Origin: Carnobacterium funditum DSM 5970
Lineage (GTDB): Bacteria; Bacillota; Bacilli; Lactobacillales; Carnobacteriaceae
Direction of reading: 5' to 3'
Length of the DNA: 64,000 bases
Assembly: GCF_000744185.1 (NCBI RefSeq)
Contig: NZ_JQLL01000001.1
Location: forward strand, 2,137,001-2,201,000
Positions 44,151-53,649 of this stretch are shown in pieces. Position numbers and translations under genes: made by a program. How positions within the stretch are numbered: position 1 is the stretch's first letter; every line of letters begins with the position of its first letter. Under the pieces are notes generated by a model, which saw only the letters and a list, made by a program, of their open reading frames with translations, had not been told where the DNA came from and did not search any database.

Positions 44151-44687
44151 ATGTCTATTTATTTTAGTGATTGGGGCACGGTTTTTAAAATTCTTGTTGT
44201 TGGGACTATAGCTTATTTGTTATTAATAATTGTTTTACGGATATTTGGAAAAAGGACTTTAGCCAAAATGAACGCTTTCGACTTTGTTGTTACAGTAGCC
44301 TTTGGTTCTATCTTGGCTACAATATTAACTAGTCGAGATTTGACTTTATTCGATGGAACATTAGCTTTTACACTATTAGTGGTATTGCAGTTTATTCTGA
44401 CAAAACTGACAATCTATTTTAAACTAGCCAATAAAATAGTGAAATCCAAACCAACATTATTATTTTATAAGGATGAATTTGATGTTAATGCTATGCAAAA
44501 AGAAAGAGTCTCAAAAGAAGAAATTTTACAAGCTGTTCGTTCAGCTGGATTTGCTTCACTAAAGGATATATTGGGAGTTGTGTTAGAAACGACAGGTGAA
44601 TTTTCTGTCCTTAGAGGAGATTCAGATTACCCAGAAAGTAGTACGCTGGAGAACATAGACAAAAGTTGTTTTTTATCAGTAAAATAA
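44151..44687 (+). CDS. DUF421 (YetF-like) membrane protein
   Basis: The 178-residue protein has three N-terminal membrane segments and the DUF421 core AKMNAFDFVVTVAFGSILATILTS near residue 37. A cytosolic C-terminal domain with EILQAVRSAGFASLKDILGVVLETTGEFSVL near 123 follows. The function of the family is not established. GGGAGGATG precedes the ATG, and a terminator lies directly behind the stop. Confidence 0.88.
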   Translation: MSIYFSDWGTVFKILVVGTIAYLLLIIVLRIFGKRTLAKMNAFDFVVTVAFGSILATILTSRDLTLFDGTLAFTLLVVLQFILTKLTIYFKLANKIVKSKPTLLFYKDEFDVNAMQKERVSKEEILQAVRSAGFASLKDILGVVLETTGEFSVLRGDSDYPESSTLENIDKSCFLSVK

Positions 44688-44689
44688 CT

Positions 44690-44733
44690 AAAGCAGCTTT
44701 TTTATCTCATGGATTAAAAAGCTGCTTTAGTTG
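44690..44733. terminator. Bidirectional terminator between DUF421 and chrA genes
   Basis: AACTAAAGCAGCTTTTTT pairs with TTAAAAAGCTGCTTTAGTT around a 9-base loop. It ends the DUF421 gene and, on the other strand, the chrA pair. Confidence 0.88.
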
Positions 44734-45306
44734 TCAAGCAAATGGAGTGAAAAAGTGAAGCATGATTCCTATAACTCCTGCAAATAACATAATATAAATA
44801 GGATTTAATTTGAATGTTCTTAAAATAAATAAGCTTAGTATGAATATTCCAACTGAAACCCAACTTAAGTCAATTAATTGAACAGGAAAGCTATCTTTAT
44901 TAAAAAAAGCCGTTAATAAAATAGATAATCCAGCAGAAGCAATTAAAGCGACAACAGCGGGTCTTAAACCTTTGATAACTCCTTGTACCAGGCTTATTCC
45001 TTTGTACTTATAGTATAACGTAGCTAAGGTTAATACTATGATAGCAGAAGGTGTTACACATCCTAGTGTAGCAACGATGGCTCCTGGTAGACCGGCAACT
45101 TTTGTTCCAACAAAAGTTGAAGTGTTAATGGCAATTGGGCCAGGAGTCATTTGTGAAATCGTTAAAATATCAATGAATTCTGTTGGTGTTAGCCATGGAT
45201 GAACTTCAAGTACTTGTTCTTGAATAAGCGGTAACGCAGCATAACCGCCACCGAAACTAAATAACCCAACTTGGAAAAAACTCCAGTATAATTGTAAATA
45301 AAGCAA
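44734..45306 (-). CDS. chrA: Chromate transporter-family protein, second half-size subunit
   Basis: The 190-residue protein is a single CHR domain, with VGLFSFGGGYAALPLIQEQV near residue 13 and TISQMTPGPIAINTSTFVG near 49, followed by about five membrane segments. In half-size CHR systems two homologous proteins form the working transporter. It starts with TTG at 45306, behind GGAGGGGG, one base after the stop of the first subunit. Chromate export is the known role of some members; the physiological substrate here is unknown. Confidence 0.87.
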   Translation of the reverse strand: MLYLQLYWSFFQVGLFSFGGGYAALPLIQEQVLEVHPWLTPTEFIDILTISQMTPGPIAINTSTFVGTKVAGLPGAIVATLGCVTPSAIIVLTLATLYYKYKGISLVQGVIKGLRPAVVALIASAGLSILLTAFFNKDSFPVQLIDLSWVSVGIFILSLFILRTFKLNPIYIMLFAGVIGIMLHFFTPFA

Positions 45307-45307
45307 G

Positions 45308-45883
45308 TTAATCCCCCTCCTTTTTCTTTAGAAGATTAACTCGATACGTAGTGTATGCTCCAATTGTTCCAGATATAAATAGAATCATAACAATATTAAC
45401 ATCAAAAATAGCTGTTGCAATAAAAGCTAAGATCATCACGATAATAGGCAATACCTTTTTATCAACTACAATAGACATTCCCATGTTGATTACAACGTCA
45501 ACAATTACTGCAGCTACTCCGGCTTGCATACCAAACAACAAAGCATTTATAACGGCATTTTCTCGAAAAGCGATATAAAAATAAGAAATAGCTGTTATGA
45601 TAAATAAAGGCGGCAAGACAGTTCCTAAAGTAGTTAAAAGTGCTCCTGGAATGCCAGCCATTCTATATCCTACAATAATAGACGCATTTACAGCGATAGG
45701 CCCTGGAGCAGACTGACCGATAGCAACTAGATCCAACATTTCTTCTTCCTCAATCCATTTTAAGTCCTTAACAAATCGTTTTTGCATTAAAGGGACAATG
45801 ACATACCCGCCTCCAAATGTAAAAGCACTTAATGTAAAGGTAGAAAAAAATAAAGTCCAATAAAATTTCTTATCTTTCTTCAA
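45308..45883 (-). CDS. chrA: Chromate transporter-family protein, first half-size subunit
   Basis: This is the paired CHR half protein, with FTLSAFTFGGGYVIVPLMQ near residue 13 and AIGQSAPGPIAVNASIIVG near 58. The FGGGY and PGP-A-N motifs match those of its partner. I prefer the TTG at 45883, 6 bases after GGGGGAGAG, which gives 191 residues; a GTG at 45910 is an alternative. The two genes are separated by one base and are surely co-translated. Confidence 0.85.
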   Translation of the reverse strand: MKKDKKFYWTLFFSTFTLSAFTFGGGYVIVPLMQKRFVKDLKWIEEEEMLDLVAIGQSAPGPIAVNASIIVGYRMAGIPGALLTTLGTVLPPLFIITAISYFYIAFRENAVINALLFGMQAGVAAVIVDVVINMGMSIVVDKKVLPIIVMILAFIATAIFDVNIVMILFISGTIGAYTTYRVNLLKKKEGD

Positions 45884-46113
45884 TAAAACTCTCCCCCAGT
45901 TGATGTTCACTTATTTTCTTGTTTTCAGTATACCTTAAAAATTTGCCGATTAAGAAAAATTTGCTGTTTTAAAATAAAATTCCTTTTTAATCAGTACCTG
46001 TTGGTTACACATAAGGTTTCTAACTTGCAAAAAAAAAGCGGGTGCTTAATAATAGAAAAGCATATGAGTAAACCAATCAACTAAATTGAAAACTTAGCGA
46101 GGGTATGCACCAA

Positions 46114-46743
46114 ATGAGTAAAATGGAGAGTGAAAATGTGGGAACGTGGGAAGTGTTTTTAATTGTTGGCACTATTTCATTCTCGCTTCAAGGCAGTTTA
46201 ATTGCTATGGAGAAAAAGTATGATTTATTTGGCGTTTATTTATTTGGCATTTTAACTGCTTTTGGCGGTGGAGCCGTTCGAAATACATTAATCGATGCTC
46301 CTGATTATGAATTGTGGCAACAAGGGTCGCTTTTTTATAGTGCGATGATTGCTATCACATTGATTTTACTGTTCCCTAAACCTTTTCTCGCAAGCAGAAA
46401 ATTATGGGAAAACTTTTTAGATAGTCTTGGTTTGATTGCTTTTTCAATTCATGGTGCAACAGTTGCCGTGAAATTAGGTTTGCCAGTGAGTGCCGTGGTG
46501 GTATCTGCTTTGTTAACAGCTACTGGTGGTGGAATCATTCGAGACTTGCTTTCGCAAAGACAGCCAATCGTATTAGGAGAAGTGGTTTACAGGTTGTGGG
46601 TGTGTCTGATTGGGTTGATTATTGGGATGGGATGGACGACGGAAACCTGGCATTTGTATCTGTTGTTTATTGTTTTTACGCTATTGCGAGTGTTGTCTTT
46701 TCTTTATGACTGGAAAGTTCCAGTCCGTAGATATTCCGAATAA
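46114..46743 (+). CDS. TRIC-like/UPF0126 family membrane protein
   Basis: The 209-residue protein has seven likely membrane segments and two copies of the family motif: FGILTAFGGGAVRNTLID near residue 46 and VVSALLTATGGGIIRDLLS near 129. The two-repeat layout is that of bacterial trimeric intracellular cation (TRIC) channels. The ATG at 46114 has AGCGAGGG at a normal distance, whereas the one at 46105 is too close to it. Confidence 0.85.
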   Translation: MSKMESENVGTWEVFLIVGTISFSLQGSLIAMEKKYDLFGVYLFGILTAFGGGAVRNTLIDAPDYELWQQGSLFYSAMIAITLILLFPKPFLASRKLWENFLDSLGLIAFSIHGATVAVKLGLPVSAVVVSALLTATGGGIIRDLLSQRQPIVLGEVVYRLWVCLIGLIIGMGWTTETWHLYLLFIVFTLLRVLSFLYDWKVPVRRYSE

Positions 46744-46844
46744 GTTGGATTTCCAACGGGATTTTTCATAAGATGCAGATTCTTTAGAAGAATACTATAA
46801 ATAAAATCAAAAAAAGCGGGCCTCTTTTGTGTATTTTTAAGTTC

Positions 46845-46872
46845 TTACTTTAAGTAACGACTGTGTTAGAAT
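46845..46872 (+). promoter_or_regulatory. Putative promoter of the lic operon
   Basis: TTACTT and TAGAAT are 16 bases apart, about 115 bases before the licD start. The -10 is followed by an A run. This is a moderate match only. Confidence 0.4.
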
Positions 46873-46985
46873 TTGCAAAAAAAAAAATATAGAATAATAA
46901 GAAGAAAACCCATCATCAGTTAAATGAAAATAGATAGTGTGAAAAATGATACAGCAAGTAAATCATCCACTAAGGCGGGATTTTA

Positions 46986-47849
46986 ATGCAAAAGAACGAA
47001 CTCAAATTTCCTGGATTAAATGTGCGAATAGAAGAGGCCCAAAGAGTACAATTAGAAATATTATTAGAGTTTGATCGGTTATGTAAAAAACACGCAATAC
47101 ACTATCAACTTTTCTCAGGGACTTTAATTGGAGCTATCAGGCACAAGGGCTTTATTCCTTGGGATGATGATATAGACGTATGCATGTTAAGAGAAGAATA
47201 CAAGCGATTTCTAGCTGTCAGTGCAAAAGAATTAAGCGAAAATTTTTTTTTGCAAAACTATCAGACAGATGAAAAATTTCAAACTCAGTATACAAAAATC
47301 AGAAAAAACAAAACACGTTATGTTGAAAACCTTGTTCAAGATGTAAAGATGCACCATGGATTTTTTATAGACGTATTTCCATATGATCAGGTGAGACCCG
47401 ATAGTTTAAAAGGTGAAATACAAAGAATAGCGATAGATCAATTAAAGATCATAAATTACTGTAGAGTTATGAGAGTAAACAATAGTGAAAAAAAAACGGG
47501 TTTAAGAATAGCTAAAAAGGCGGCCTATTATTTTTTGAAAGTTATACCTAAAAATAAAATAGATCGACTCATTACACGACTTGCGTGTCTTTTTAACGAA
47601 AAGGATGAAGAATACGTAGGGGAATTGAGTATTTCTACTGGTAAAAAAATGTACGACTCTTTTGTCTTAAAGGAAGAATTTTTTTACGATTCAATTGACT
47701 GGGATTTCGAAGGGCACAAGTTTCCAGTACCTAGAGCATACGATGAGATTCTAAGAAAAAATTATGGCAATTACATGGATTTGCCTCCCTTAAAAGAACA
47801 AGAACCCCATCATGGAATTGTTGAAATAAATTTTAATACAGAAAAATAA
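46986..47849 (+). CDS. licD: LicD-family phosphocholine transferase
   Basis: LicD proteins transfer phosphocholine from CDP-choline to sugar residues of teichoic acids or capsule. The 287 residues show the family core HYQLFSGTLIGAIRHKGFIPWDDDIDVCM near residue 37 with the nucleotidyltransferase-like DDDID cluster, and DVFPYDQV near 122. It is the first gene of licD-licA-licC-licB, all in the same direction with short gaps, so the complete activation and transfer path is in one operon. AAGGCGGGA precedes the ATG. Confidence 0.92.
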   Translation: MQKNELKFPGLNVRIEEAQRVQLEILLEFDRLCKKHAIHYQLFSGTLIGAIRHKGFIPWDDDIDVCMLREEYKRFLAVSAKELSENFFLQNYQTDEKFQTQYTKIRKNKTRYVENLVQDVKMHHGFFIDVFPYDQVRPDSLKGEIQRIAIDQLKIINYCRVMRVNNSEKKTGLRIAKKAAYYFLKVIPKNKIDRLITRLACLFNEKDEEYVGELSISTGKKMYDSFVLKEEFFYDSIDWDFEGHKFPVPRAYDEILRKNYGNYMDLPPLKEQEPHHGIVEINFNTEK

Positions 47850-47895
47850 AAAGGAAGTGCGAGAATTTTTTGCACTATGAGAAGGGAATAAAAAA

Positions 47896-48828
47896 ATGGG
47901 CAATCAAAATAAGGCACTAAAAGAAAAAGTTTTAGATTCAACCGTTGTTTCTGTGATTGTTTCTGTGATGAACATTGAATCAAATGATATAAAGAACATA
48001 ACATACTTGAAAAAAGGGATGACAAACGATTCCTTTAAGTTTGAAGTTAAAGATAAAAGTTACATCATTCGTGTACCTGGAGCAGGCACGGATAAGTTAA
48101 TCAATAGAGCAAATGAATACGATGTATATGAAGTGCTAAAAGGAAAAAACATAAGCGATAAGATTATCTACATTTCAAATGAAAGCGGAATCAAGATAAC
48201 GGAATTTTGGGAAACAGCAAGAGTGAGTGACCCTTTTGATAAAAATGATATTCAACTGTGCATGGAAAAATTAAGAGAATTTCATAACAGTGATTTAGAA
48301 GTTTCTCATTTTTTTAATCCTTTTAAAGAAATTGAATTTTATGAAAGCTTATGGAAGGGCAAGCCATCGATGTTTAAAGATTACATTGAAGTGAAGGATC
48401 ACGTTATGTCTTTGGAAAAACTAATTGATCAACTGCCTAAAAAGCTTGTCTTGGCTCATGTAGATTCTGTTTCAGATAACTTCTTATTTGTAGAAGATGA
48501 AGTATTTGTCATTGATTGGGAGTACGCTGCAATGCAAGATCCACACTTTGATGTAGCCATGTTTGCAATCTATTCTTTATATGATAGAGAACAAACGGAC
48601 TTTCTAATTGATAAATATTTTGCTGACGAGTGCACAAATGAAACACGAATGAAGATTTATTGTTACATGACAATAGGTGGATTGCTTTGGAGTAATTGGT
48701 GTGAATACAAGAGTGCATTAGGAGTAGATTTTGGAGAGTATGCATTAAAACAATACGATTATGCGAAAGACTATTATTCCATTATTGTAAAAGAACTTCT
48801 TCCAAAGACAAAACTTAACTTTGGATAA
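47896..48828 (+). CDS. licA: Choline kinase LicA-like
   Basis: LicA phosphorylates imported choline. The 310-residue protein has the choline/aminoglycoside kinase fold. It has an N-terminal lobe with LKKGMTNDSFKFEV near residue 37, the catalytic loop LAHVDSVSDNFLFVEDEVFVIDWEYA near 187, and DPHFDVAMFAIYSL near 216. The start follows GAGAAGGG. It overlaps the frame of the next gene slightly at its end. Membership of the lic operon supports choline as the substrate. Confidence 0.9.
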   Translation: MGNQNKALKEKVLDSTVVSVIVSVMNIESNDIKNITYLKKGMTNDSFKFEVKDKSYIIRVPGAGTDKLINRANEYDVYEVLKGKNISDKIIYISNESGIKITEFWETARVSDPFDKNDIQLCMEKLREFHNSDLEVSHFFNPFKEIEFYESLWKGKPSMFKDYIEVKDHVMSLEKLIDQLPKKLVLAHVDSVSDNFLFVEDEVFVIDWEYAAMQDPHFDVAMFAIYSLYDREQTDFLIDKYFADECTNETRMKIYCYMTIGGLLWSNWCEYKSALGVDFGEYALKQYDYAKDYYSIIVKELLPKTKLNFG

Positions 48829-48865
48829 GCGCCCATGTAAGATAGAAAATAAGGGGATAATTGAG

Positions 48866-49756
48866 ATGAAGGTAAAAGATAAAACAGTACTTGAAGTTGA
48901 GAATGCGATTATTATGGCTGCGGGGCTGTCTTCTCGATTTGCACCAATTTCTTATGAATATCCAAAGTCATTAGTAAAAGTTAAAGGCCAAATTTTGATA
49001 GAAAGACAAATACTACAATTAAAAGAAGTTGGAATTAATGACATTACAGTTGTTGTAGGGTATAAAAAAGAATTGTTTCAATACTTAGTAGATAAATTCC
49101 AAGTTAAGTTAGTTGAAAATTCTGATTACAACACTCGTAATAATCACTCAACGCTCTATGCAGTAAGAGAAAAACTTGGTAATACGTTTATCTGTTCAGC
49201 AGACAATTATTTTACGCAAAATGTATTTGAACCTTATGTTAAAAGAGCCTACTATTCATCTGTTTATGAAGAGGGAGCAACGGGTGAATGGTGCATAAAA
49301 ACGGATGGAAATGGGTTGATAACGGATTTGAAAATAGGTGGCGGGAACAGTTGGGTGATGCTGGGGCACGTATTTTTTTCTAGTGAGTTTTCAAAGAAAT
49401 TTGTGGAGATTCTAGAAGACGTTTATGATAATCCAGAAACAGCTAATTTGTTGTGGGAAAGCATTTATCTTAATCATATTAAAGAGTTAAATCTTTATAT
49501 TCGTCAATACTCAAAAGAAACTATATTTGAATTTGATACCTTAGATGAATTGAGAACGTTTGACCAACAATACATCACGTCAACAGGTTCAATGATATTA
49601 AAAGATATTTGTGAACAGTCAAATTGCAAAGAAAGGGACATCACTCGTATCACTCCAATAAAAAAGGACGGAGAAACCGTTGGCTTTTTTTGTTTCATTA
49701 GAGAAGAAAAATATACCTATATTTATAAAACGAAAGAATTAGCAACGTATAAATAG
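48866..49756 (+). CDS. licC: Phosphocholine cytidylyltransferase LicC-like, with C-terminal extension
   Basis: LicC makes CDP-choline from phosphocholine and CTP. The nucleotidyltransferase opening AIIMAAGLSSRF lies near residue 14 with YEYPKSLVKVKGQILIERQI behind it. SADNYFTQN near 115 holds the metal-binding aspartate, and GHVFFSSEF near 171 follows. I start it at the ATG at 48866, behind AAGGGG, which gives 296 residues; an earlier in-frame ATG lies inside the end of licA. LicC of Streptococcus pneumoniae is about 230 residues, so there is an extra domain of some 60 residues at the C-terminus, of unknown role. Confidence 0.88.
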   Translation: MKVKDKTVLEVENAIIMAAGLSSRFAPISYEYPKSLVKVKGQILIERQILQLKEVGINDITVVVGYKKELFQYLVDKFQVKLVENSDYNTRNNHSTLYAVREKLGNTFICSADNYFTQNVFEPYVKRAYYSSVYEEGATGEWCIKTDGNGLITDLKIGGGNSWVMLGHVFFSSEFSKKFVEILEDVYDNPETANLLWESIYLNHIKELNLYIRQYSKETIFEFDTLDELRTFDQQYITSTGSMILKDICEQSNCKERDITRITPIKKDGETVGFFCFIREEKYTYIYKTKELATYK

Positions 49757-49783
49757 TGATAAAAACGTATAGGAGAATGATCT

Positions 49784-50728
49784 ATGGCTTATGGCTTATT
49801 AGCAGGTTTTTTTTGGGGATTAGACACAGTTATACTAGGGATTGCTTTAGTCATGTCACCATTTTTATCAACGGAACAAGCAATTTTATTAGCACCGTTT
49901 ATCAGCACATTTATCCATGATTTTTGTTCTTCGCTATGGATGCTTTTTTATATGGGCATCAAAAAAGAGTCGAAAAAAATTTTTGCTGCTTTAAAAACAA
50001 GAAGTGGTAAAGTAATTATTTTGGCAGCTTTACTTGGCGGCCCTATTGGAATGACAGGCTACGTTTTATCCATAAATTATATTGGTGCTGCCTATACCGC
50101 TATTATATCTGCTCTGTTTCCAGGAGTGGGAGCGCTATTGTCTTATATCTTTTTAAAAGAAAAAATGAAAGGATATCAAATAGCTGGATTAACTATCAGT
50201 ATTTTAGGTGTTATTGCGTTAGGCTATACGCCTGGCGGTAGTGAAGCCAATCATATGATTATAGGAATTTTATTTGCTTTAATGTGCGTCATTGGCTGGG
50301 CATCAGAAGCGGTTATTATAGCCTACGGATTAAAAAATCAAGAAATTAGCGATCACCTTGCTCTTCAGATAAGACAGCTAACGTCTGCTGTCTTTTATGG
50401 AGCTATTATTATTCCGTTTGTTAGAGGATGGTCATTTACATTATCCCTGATACCTACAAAGACAGCAGCGATTATTTTGTTAGCTGCGTTATTTGGTACA
50501 ACTTCTTATTTGTTTTATTACAAGGCCATTAATAAAATAGGAGCCTCTAAGGCGATGGCTTTAAATATCACTTATTGTGCATGGTCGATTGTATTTGGAG
50601 CGATTTTATTGAATGAAGAAGTTTCTTTAAAAAGTATTATTTTGGCATTGGTTATTGTTGGCGGTTCTATTACTGCAGCAACAGATGTGGAAGAAATGGT
50701 TAGCTTAAAAAAAGAATCAATTAGTTAA
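49784..50728 (+). CDS. licB: LicB-like choline permease (DMT/EamA family)
   Basis: The 314-residue protein has ten membrane segments in two EamA repeats, with YGLLAGFFWGLDTVILG at the N-terminus, TAIISALFPGVGALLSYIFL near residue 105 and the second repeat ending near 305. In the lic operon it is the expected high-affinity choline importer. It is the last gene of the operon. Confidence 0.88.
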   Translation: MAYGLLAGFFWGLDTVILGIALVMSPFLSTEQAILLAPFISTFIHDFCSSLWMLFYMGIKKESKKIFAALKTRSGKVIILAALLGGPIGMTGYVLSINYIGAAYTAIISALFPGVGALLSYIFLKEKMKGYQIAGLTISILGVIALGYTPGGSEANHMIIGILFALMCVIGWASEAVIIAYGLKNQEISDHLALQIRQLTSAVFYGAIIIPFVRGWSFTLSLIPTKTAAIILLAALFGTTSYLFYYKAINKIGASKAMALNITYCAWSIVFGAILLNEEVSLKSIILALVIVGGSITAATDVEEMVSLKKESIS

Positions 50729-50864
50729 ACTGAAACTTATCTCAAGGAAGGCTTAATGGTTGGAAAAGTGTTTTTTGATTGAGTGAATAAAACTCAATAC
50801 AGTTAAATTAGTAATAAACAAATCATACTAATCGATTAATAAAGTGAAAGAAAGGAATGACGTA

Positions 50865-51326
50865 ATGGATAAATTTATGGACAGAGCAGTTACATTAGCA
50901 AAGAAAAATGTTCGAAGTGGAGGGACACCTTTTGGGGCCGTACTAGTAAAAAATGGTGAGATTATTTCTGAAGGAGTCAATGAATTGCACCACACATATG
51001 ATAGCAGTGGACATGCAGAAATGTTGGCTATACGTAAAGCACAAACAGCACTTAAGACACTTGATTTATCAGATTATATAATGTATGCCAGCGGTGAACC
51101 CTGTCCGATGTGCTTATCAGTGATGTATTTATCAGGGATAAAAAAAGGGTACTATTGTGCATCAATTGAAGAAACAGCAGAAATTGGTTTGGGTGTCTCT
51201 AAAGTTATATACGAGGATTTAAAAAAAGATAAATCAGAACGAAAACTGTTGATGAAACAAATACCTTTAGCAGTAGGGCAAGAAAACCCAATGGATATAT
51301 GGGTAGATAGGAAAACTAAAGAGTGA
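50865..51326 (+). CDS. Guanine deaminase/nucleoside deaminase family protein
   Basis: The 153-residue zinc deaminase shows GTPFGAVLVKNGEIISEGVN near residue 20, the catalytic HAEMLAIRKA near 50 and PCPMCLSVMYLSGI near 80, which give one His and two Cys zinc ligands. The overall pattern, including the C-terminal PMDIWV, is closest to bacterial guanine deaminase of the cytidine deaminase fold, but substrate assignment within this family is risky. I start it at the ATG at 50865, behind AAAGGA. A purine-type permease lies 4 kb downstream. Confidence 0.82.
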   Translation: MDKFMDRAVTLAKKNVRSGGTPFGAVLVKNGEIISEGVNELHHTYDSSGHAEMLAIRKAQTALKTLDLSDYIMYASGEPCPMCLSVMYLSGIKKGYYCASIEETAEIGLGVSKVIYEDLKKDKSERKLLMKQIPLAVGQENPMDIWVDRKTKE

Positions 51327-51345
51327 ACAACGTCTGAAATTAAAA

Positions 51346-51398
51346 AAACTTAATGCACTGCAAAGTGATTGGTTGTAGTTCATTAAGTTTATTTTTTT
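51346..51398 (+). terminator. Terminator after the deaminase gene
   Basis: AAACTTAATGCACT pairs with AGTTCATTAAGTTT (imperfect middle) around a 17-base loop and is followed by a T-rich run. Confidence 0.65.
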
Positions 51399-51482
51399 GT
51401 GTAAGATGAAATAATCCGTTTAGTCAGAAGCAACTTTAATAAACAAAGGCAGTTCTTTAAAATAGTCCGTTAACTCTTACTA

Positions 51483-51491
51483 TGTTATAAT
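51483..51491 (+). promoter_or_regulatory. Extended -10 promoter element before the glycosyltransferase pair
   Basis: TGTTATAAT is a TGn extended -10, 112 bases before the first glycosyltransferase start. The -35 region is poor. Confidence 0.45.
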
Positions 51492-51603
51492 TTTGGTTAC
51501 TAGTTTGTTTTAAAATTTTTTTTTAAAAACAAATGAACTATGAAAAAAATGATGGTTAAATAAAATAAAATGAATACAATTTTCTTTAGAAAGGTGGTCT
51601 ATC

Positions 51604-53649
51604 ATGAATAAATTTACTGAATTGAGAAACGATTATTTTGATAAAGATAATCTACGTTCCTTTCCTTCACTTTTTTTAGAAAAGTATGAAGAAAAGAACG
51701 TTGTTTGGGAAAAAAAAGAAAAAATAGTCTTGAATCAGTTTAAAGATATCTTGCAGCTCGCTACAAAGAAGGAGATAAATGAGACCGAAATTATCGGAAC
51801 ACTCTCTTATTTGGGCCAAGATGCTTACTTAGATCGGTATATAGTAAATATCATTATAAAAAACCATCTACTCCTTACTAAAGAAGGTTTCGATAAAGAA
51901 GTAACCTCGTCTTTATCGCAAAAAAATAAAAATGATTCAATAGTGTATGCGTTAATAGATACCTGTATTGAATGTGATAGAAATATATTGAGTAAAGAGA
52001 TAGTAATGGACCTACTAACAGTTCACCAAAAAAAATTAGATGTATTTTCGATAGCCATAGACTACCTCTATCATTTCAAAGTAGACGGATTTGAACAGGA
52101 TATTTATGAATGGTTAAAAGAAGACTACCCAATAAATATCAAGATGCAACTCATAGATTTATTGGTGGAACTTTATTCATTAGAAAAGCTGAATCATGCT
52201 ACTATTAAAAATCTAATTCCTTTTCAAGAAAACAAAAAATTATTTACCGACTATATGGCGATTCTTAATAAGGAACAGTTAGTTAAGCATAATGGATTAA
52301 CGATTTTGCAATCGATGTTTTATGGAGATTTTGAAAACAGCGGTAAAGGAAATAATGGTGGAATGGCTGTTTTTTTGAAAAATTTAGGAAATGAATTATC
52401 TAAATCAGAAGAAGTTTCGTTAGTTGTAACACTAACAATCACAAATGAATGGTCTCATAATCAGTCACTCATGAATTTTTACTCAGACAACCATTTATTT
52501 TTAAGAGCCCCTATCTATATGGATGCAGCAAATAAAGACCCCTTTTTAAAAAAAGAACGTTTTATAAAAAGAGCAATCGATAGGTTTCTAAAAAAAATAG
52601 AAATTGAACCAGATGTTTTTCATGTTCGTTATTTAGATAATGCATCTAAGGCAATAGCACTTTTAAGTAAAGAATTAGAGAAAAAGTTTGTTTTTACATT
52701 GACACCAGATCCTCATCGTAACATGGCCAATAATGATGGAACGTTAAAAGTATTTAGTTTTAATGAGTATGTTCAAAAATTAAATAAAATTATGATAGGC
52801 GACGAATTAATTTTTGAAAGTGATCAAATAATAGGAATAGGCAATCACACAGTAAAAAAAGAATTAGAGCTGTACTTCCCACAGTTGCTAAAAGAGCATA
52901 AGAAAGAGACGTTTTGGATGATTAGTGAAGGGATACAAGCTGACTGGGATCTTAAAAAAACTGATGGACAATTAAAGCAGCATCAAGAGTTAAAACAGAT
53001 TAAATTTAAAGAAGAATTCTTTGATAGACCGATTATTTTAAATGTAGGAAGATTAGAGCAACAAAAAGCTCAAGATGAATTGCTAAAAGCATGGGGAAAT
53101 TCGAGTATTTCGGATGTGTATAATCTATTGGTAATAGGTGGAGATGTAGAAAACCCAAATACAGATGAAAAGAAAATGATGCATTCTTTTGAAGAGTACC
53201 TTTCTATACATGATCATCTAAAAGATAACTTTCAACATATAGGTGCGCTACCAAACGAAACGATAAGAATGATTGAAAAAAAGATCATGGAACTTCAAAA
53301 ACAGTATCCGCAAATTTATCTTTGTTCTAGTAAAAAAGAAGAATTTGGGATAGCGATTTTAGAAGCCCTATCACAGAAGTTCTTAGTATTAGGACCTGAA
53401 AGAGGGGGCGTGAAAAGTTATTTGGAAGATGATACCAACGGATTCTTAATTGACACATCTAATTGGGAAACGATTTCTGAAGAAACAGAAAAAATTATCC
53501 AGCGCTTAAAAAATAAGCAGGTAGTATTTGAAAAAATTCAAGATGCTGGACAAAAAACAGTTAGAGACCGTTTTTCTATGGAAGAAATTTCTAAAGAATT
53601 CTTATTGTTTTATTTATCTTTAAAAAGGAGCAAAGTGAATGAACGCTAA
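51604..53649 (+). CDS. Large GT4-type glycosyltransferase with unrecognised N-terminal domain
   Basis: The C-terminal part of the 681 residues is a GT-B fold retaining glycosyltransferase. It has GGMAVFLKNLGNELS near residue 258 (acceptor-side Gly loop), LNVGRLEQQKAQDELLKAWG near 480 and EEFGIAILEALSQKFLVLGPERGGVKSYLED near 580, the GT4 E-x7-E region. The layout, with a long insert, recalls sucrose-phosphate-synthase-like enzymes. The first 230 residues are helical, rich in Lys, Glu and Leu, and may form a HEAT-like scaffold. No signal peptide is seen. It overlaps the next glycosyltransferase gene by 11 bases. Donor and acceptor are unknown. Confidence 0.82.
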   Translation: MNKFTELRNDYFDKDNLRSFPSLFLEKYEEKNVVWEKKEKIVLNQFKDILQLATKKEINETEIIGTLSYLGQDAYLDRYIVNIIIKNHLLLTKEGFDKEVTSSLSQKNKNDSIVYALIDTCIECDRNILSKEIVMDLLTVHQKKLDVFSIAIDYLYHFKVDGFEQDIYEWLKEDYPINIKMQLIDLLVELYSLEKLNHATIKNLIPFQENKKLFTDYMAILNKEQLVKHNGLTILQSMFYGDFENSGKGNNGGMAVFLKNLGNELSKSEEVSLVVTLTITNEWSHNQSLMNFYSDNHLFLRAPIYMDAANKDPFLKKERFIKRAIDRFLKKIEIEPDVFHVRYLDNASKAIALLSKELEKKFVFTLTPDPHRNMANNDGTLKVFSFNEYVQKLNKIMIGDELIFESDQIIGIGNHTVKKELELYFPQLLKEHKKETFWMISEGIQADWDLKKTDGQLKQHQELKQIKFKEEFFDRPIILNVGRLEQQKAQDELLKAWGNSSISDVYNLLVIGGDVENPNTDEKKMMHSFEEYLSIHDHLKDNFQHIGALPNETIRMIEKKIMELQKQYPQIYLCSSKKEEFGIAILEALSQKFLVLGPERGGVKSYLEDDTNGFLIDTSNWETISEETEKIIQRLKNKQVVFEKIQDAGQKTVRDRFSMEEISKEFLLFYLSLKRSKVNER

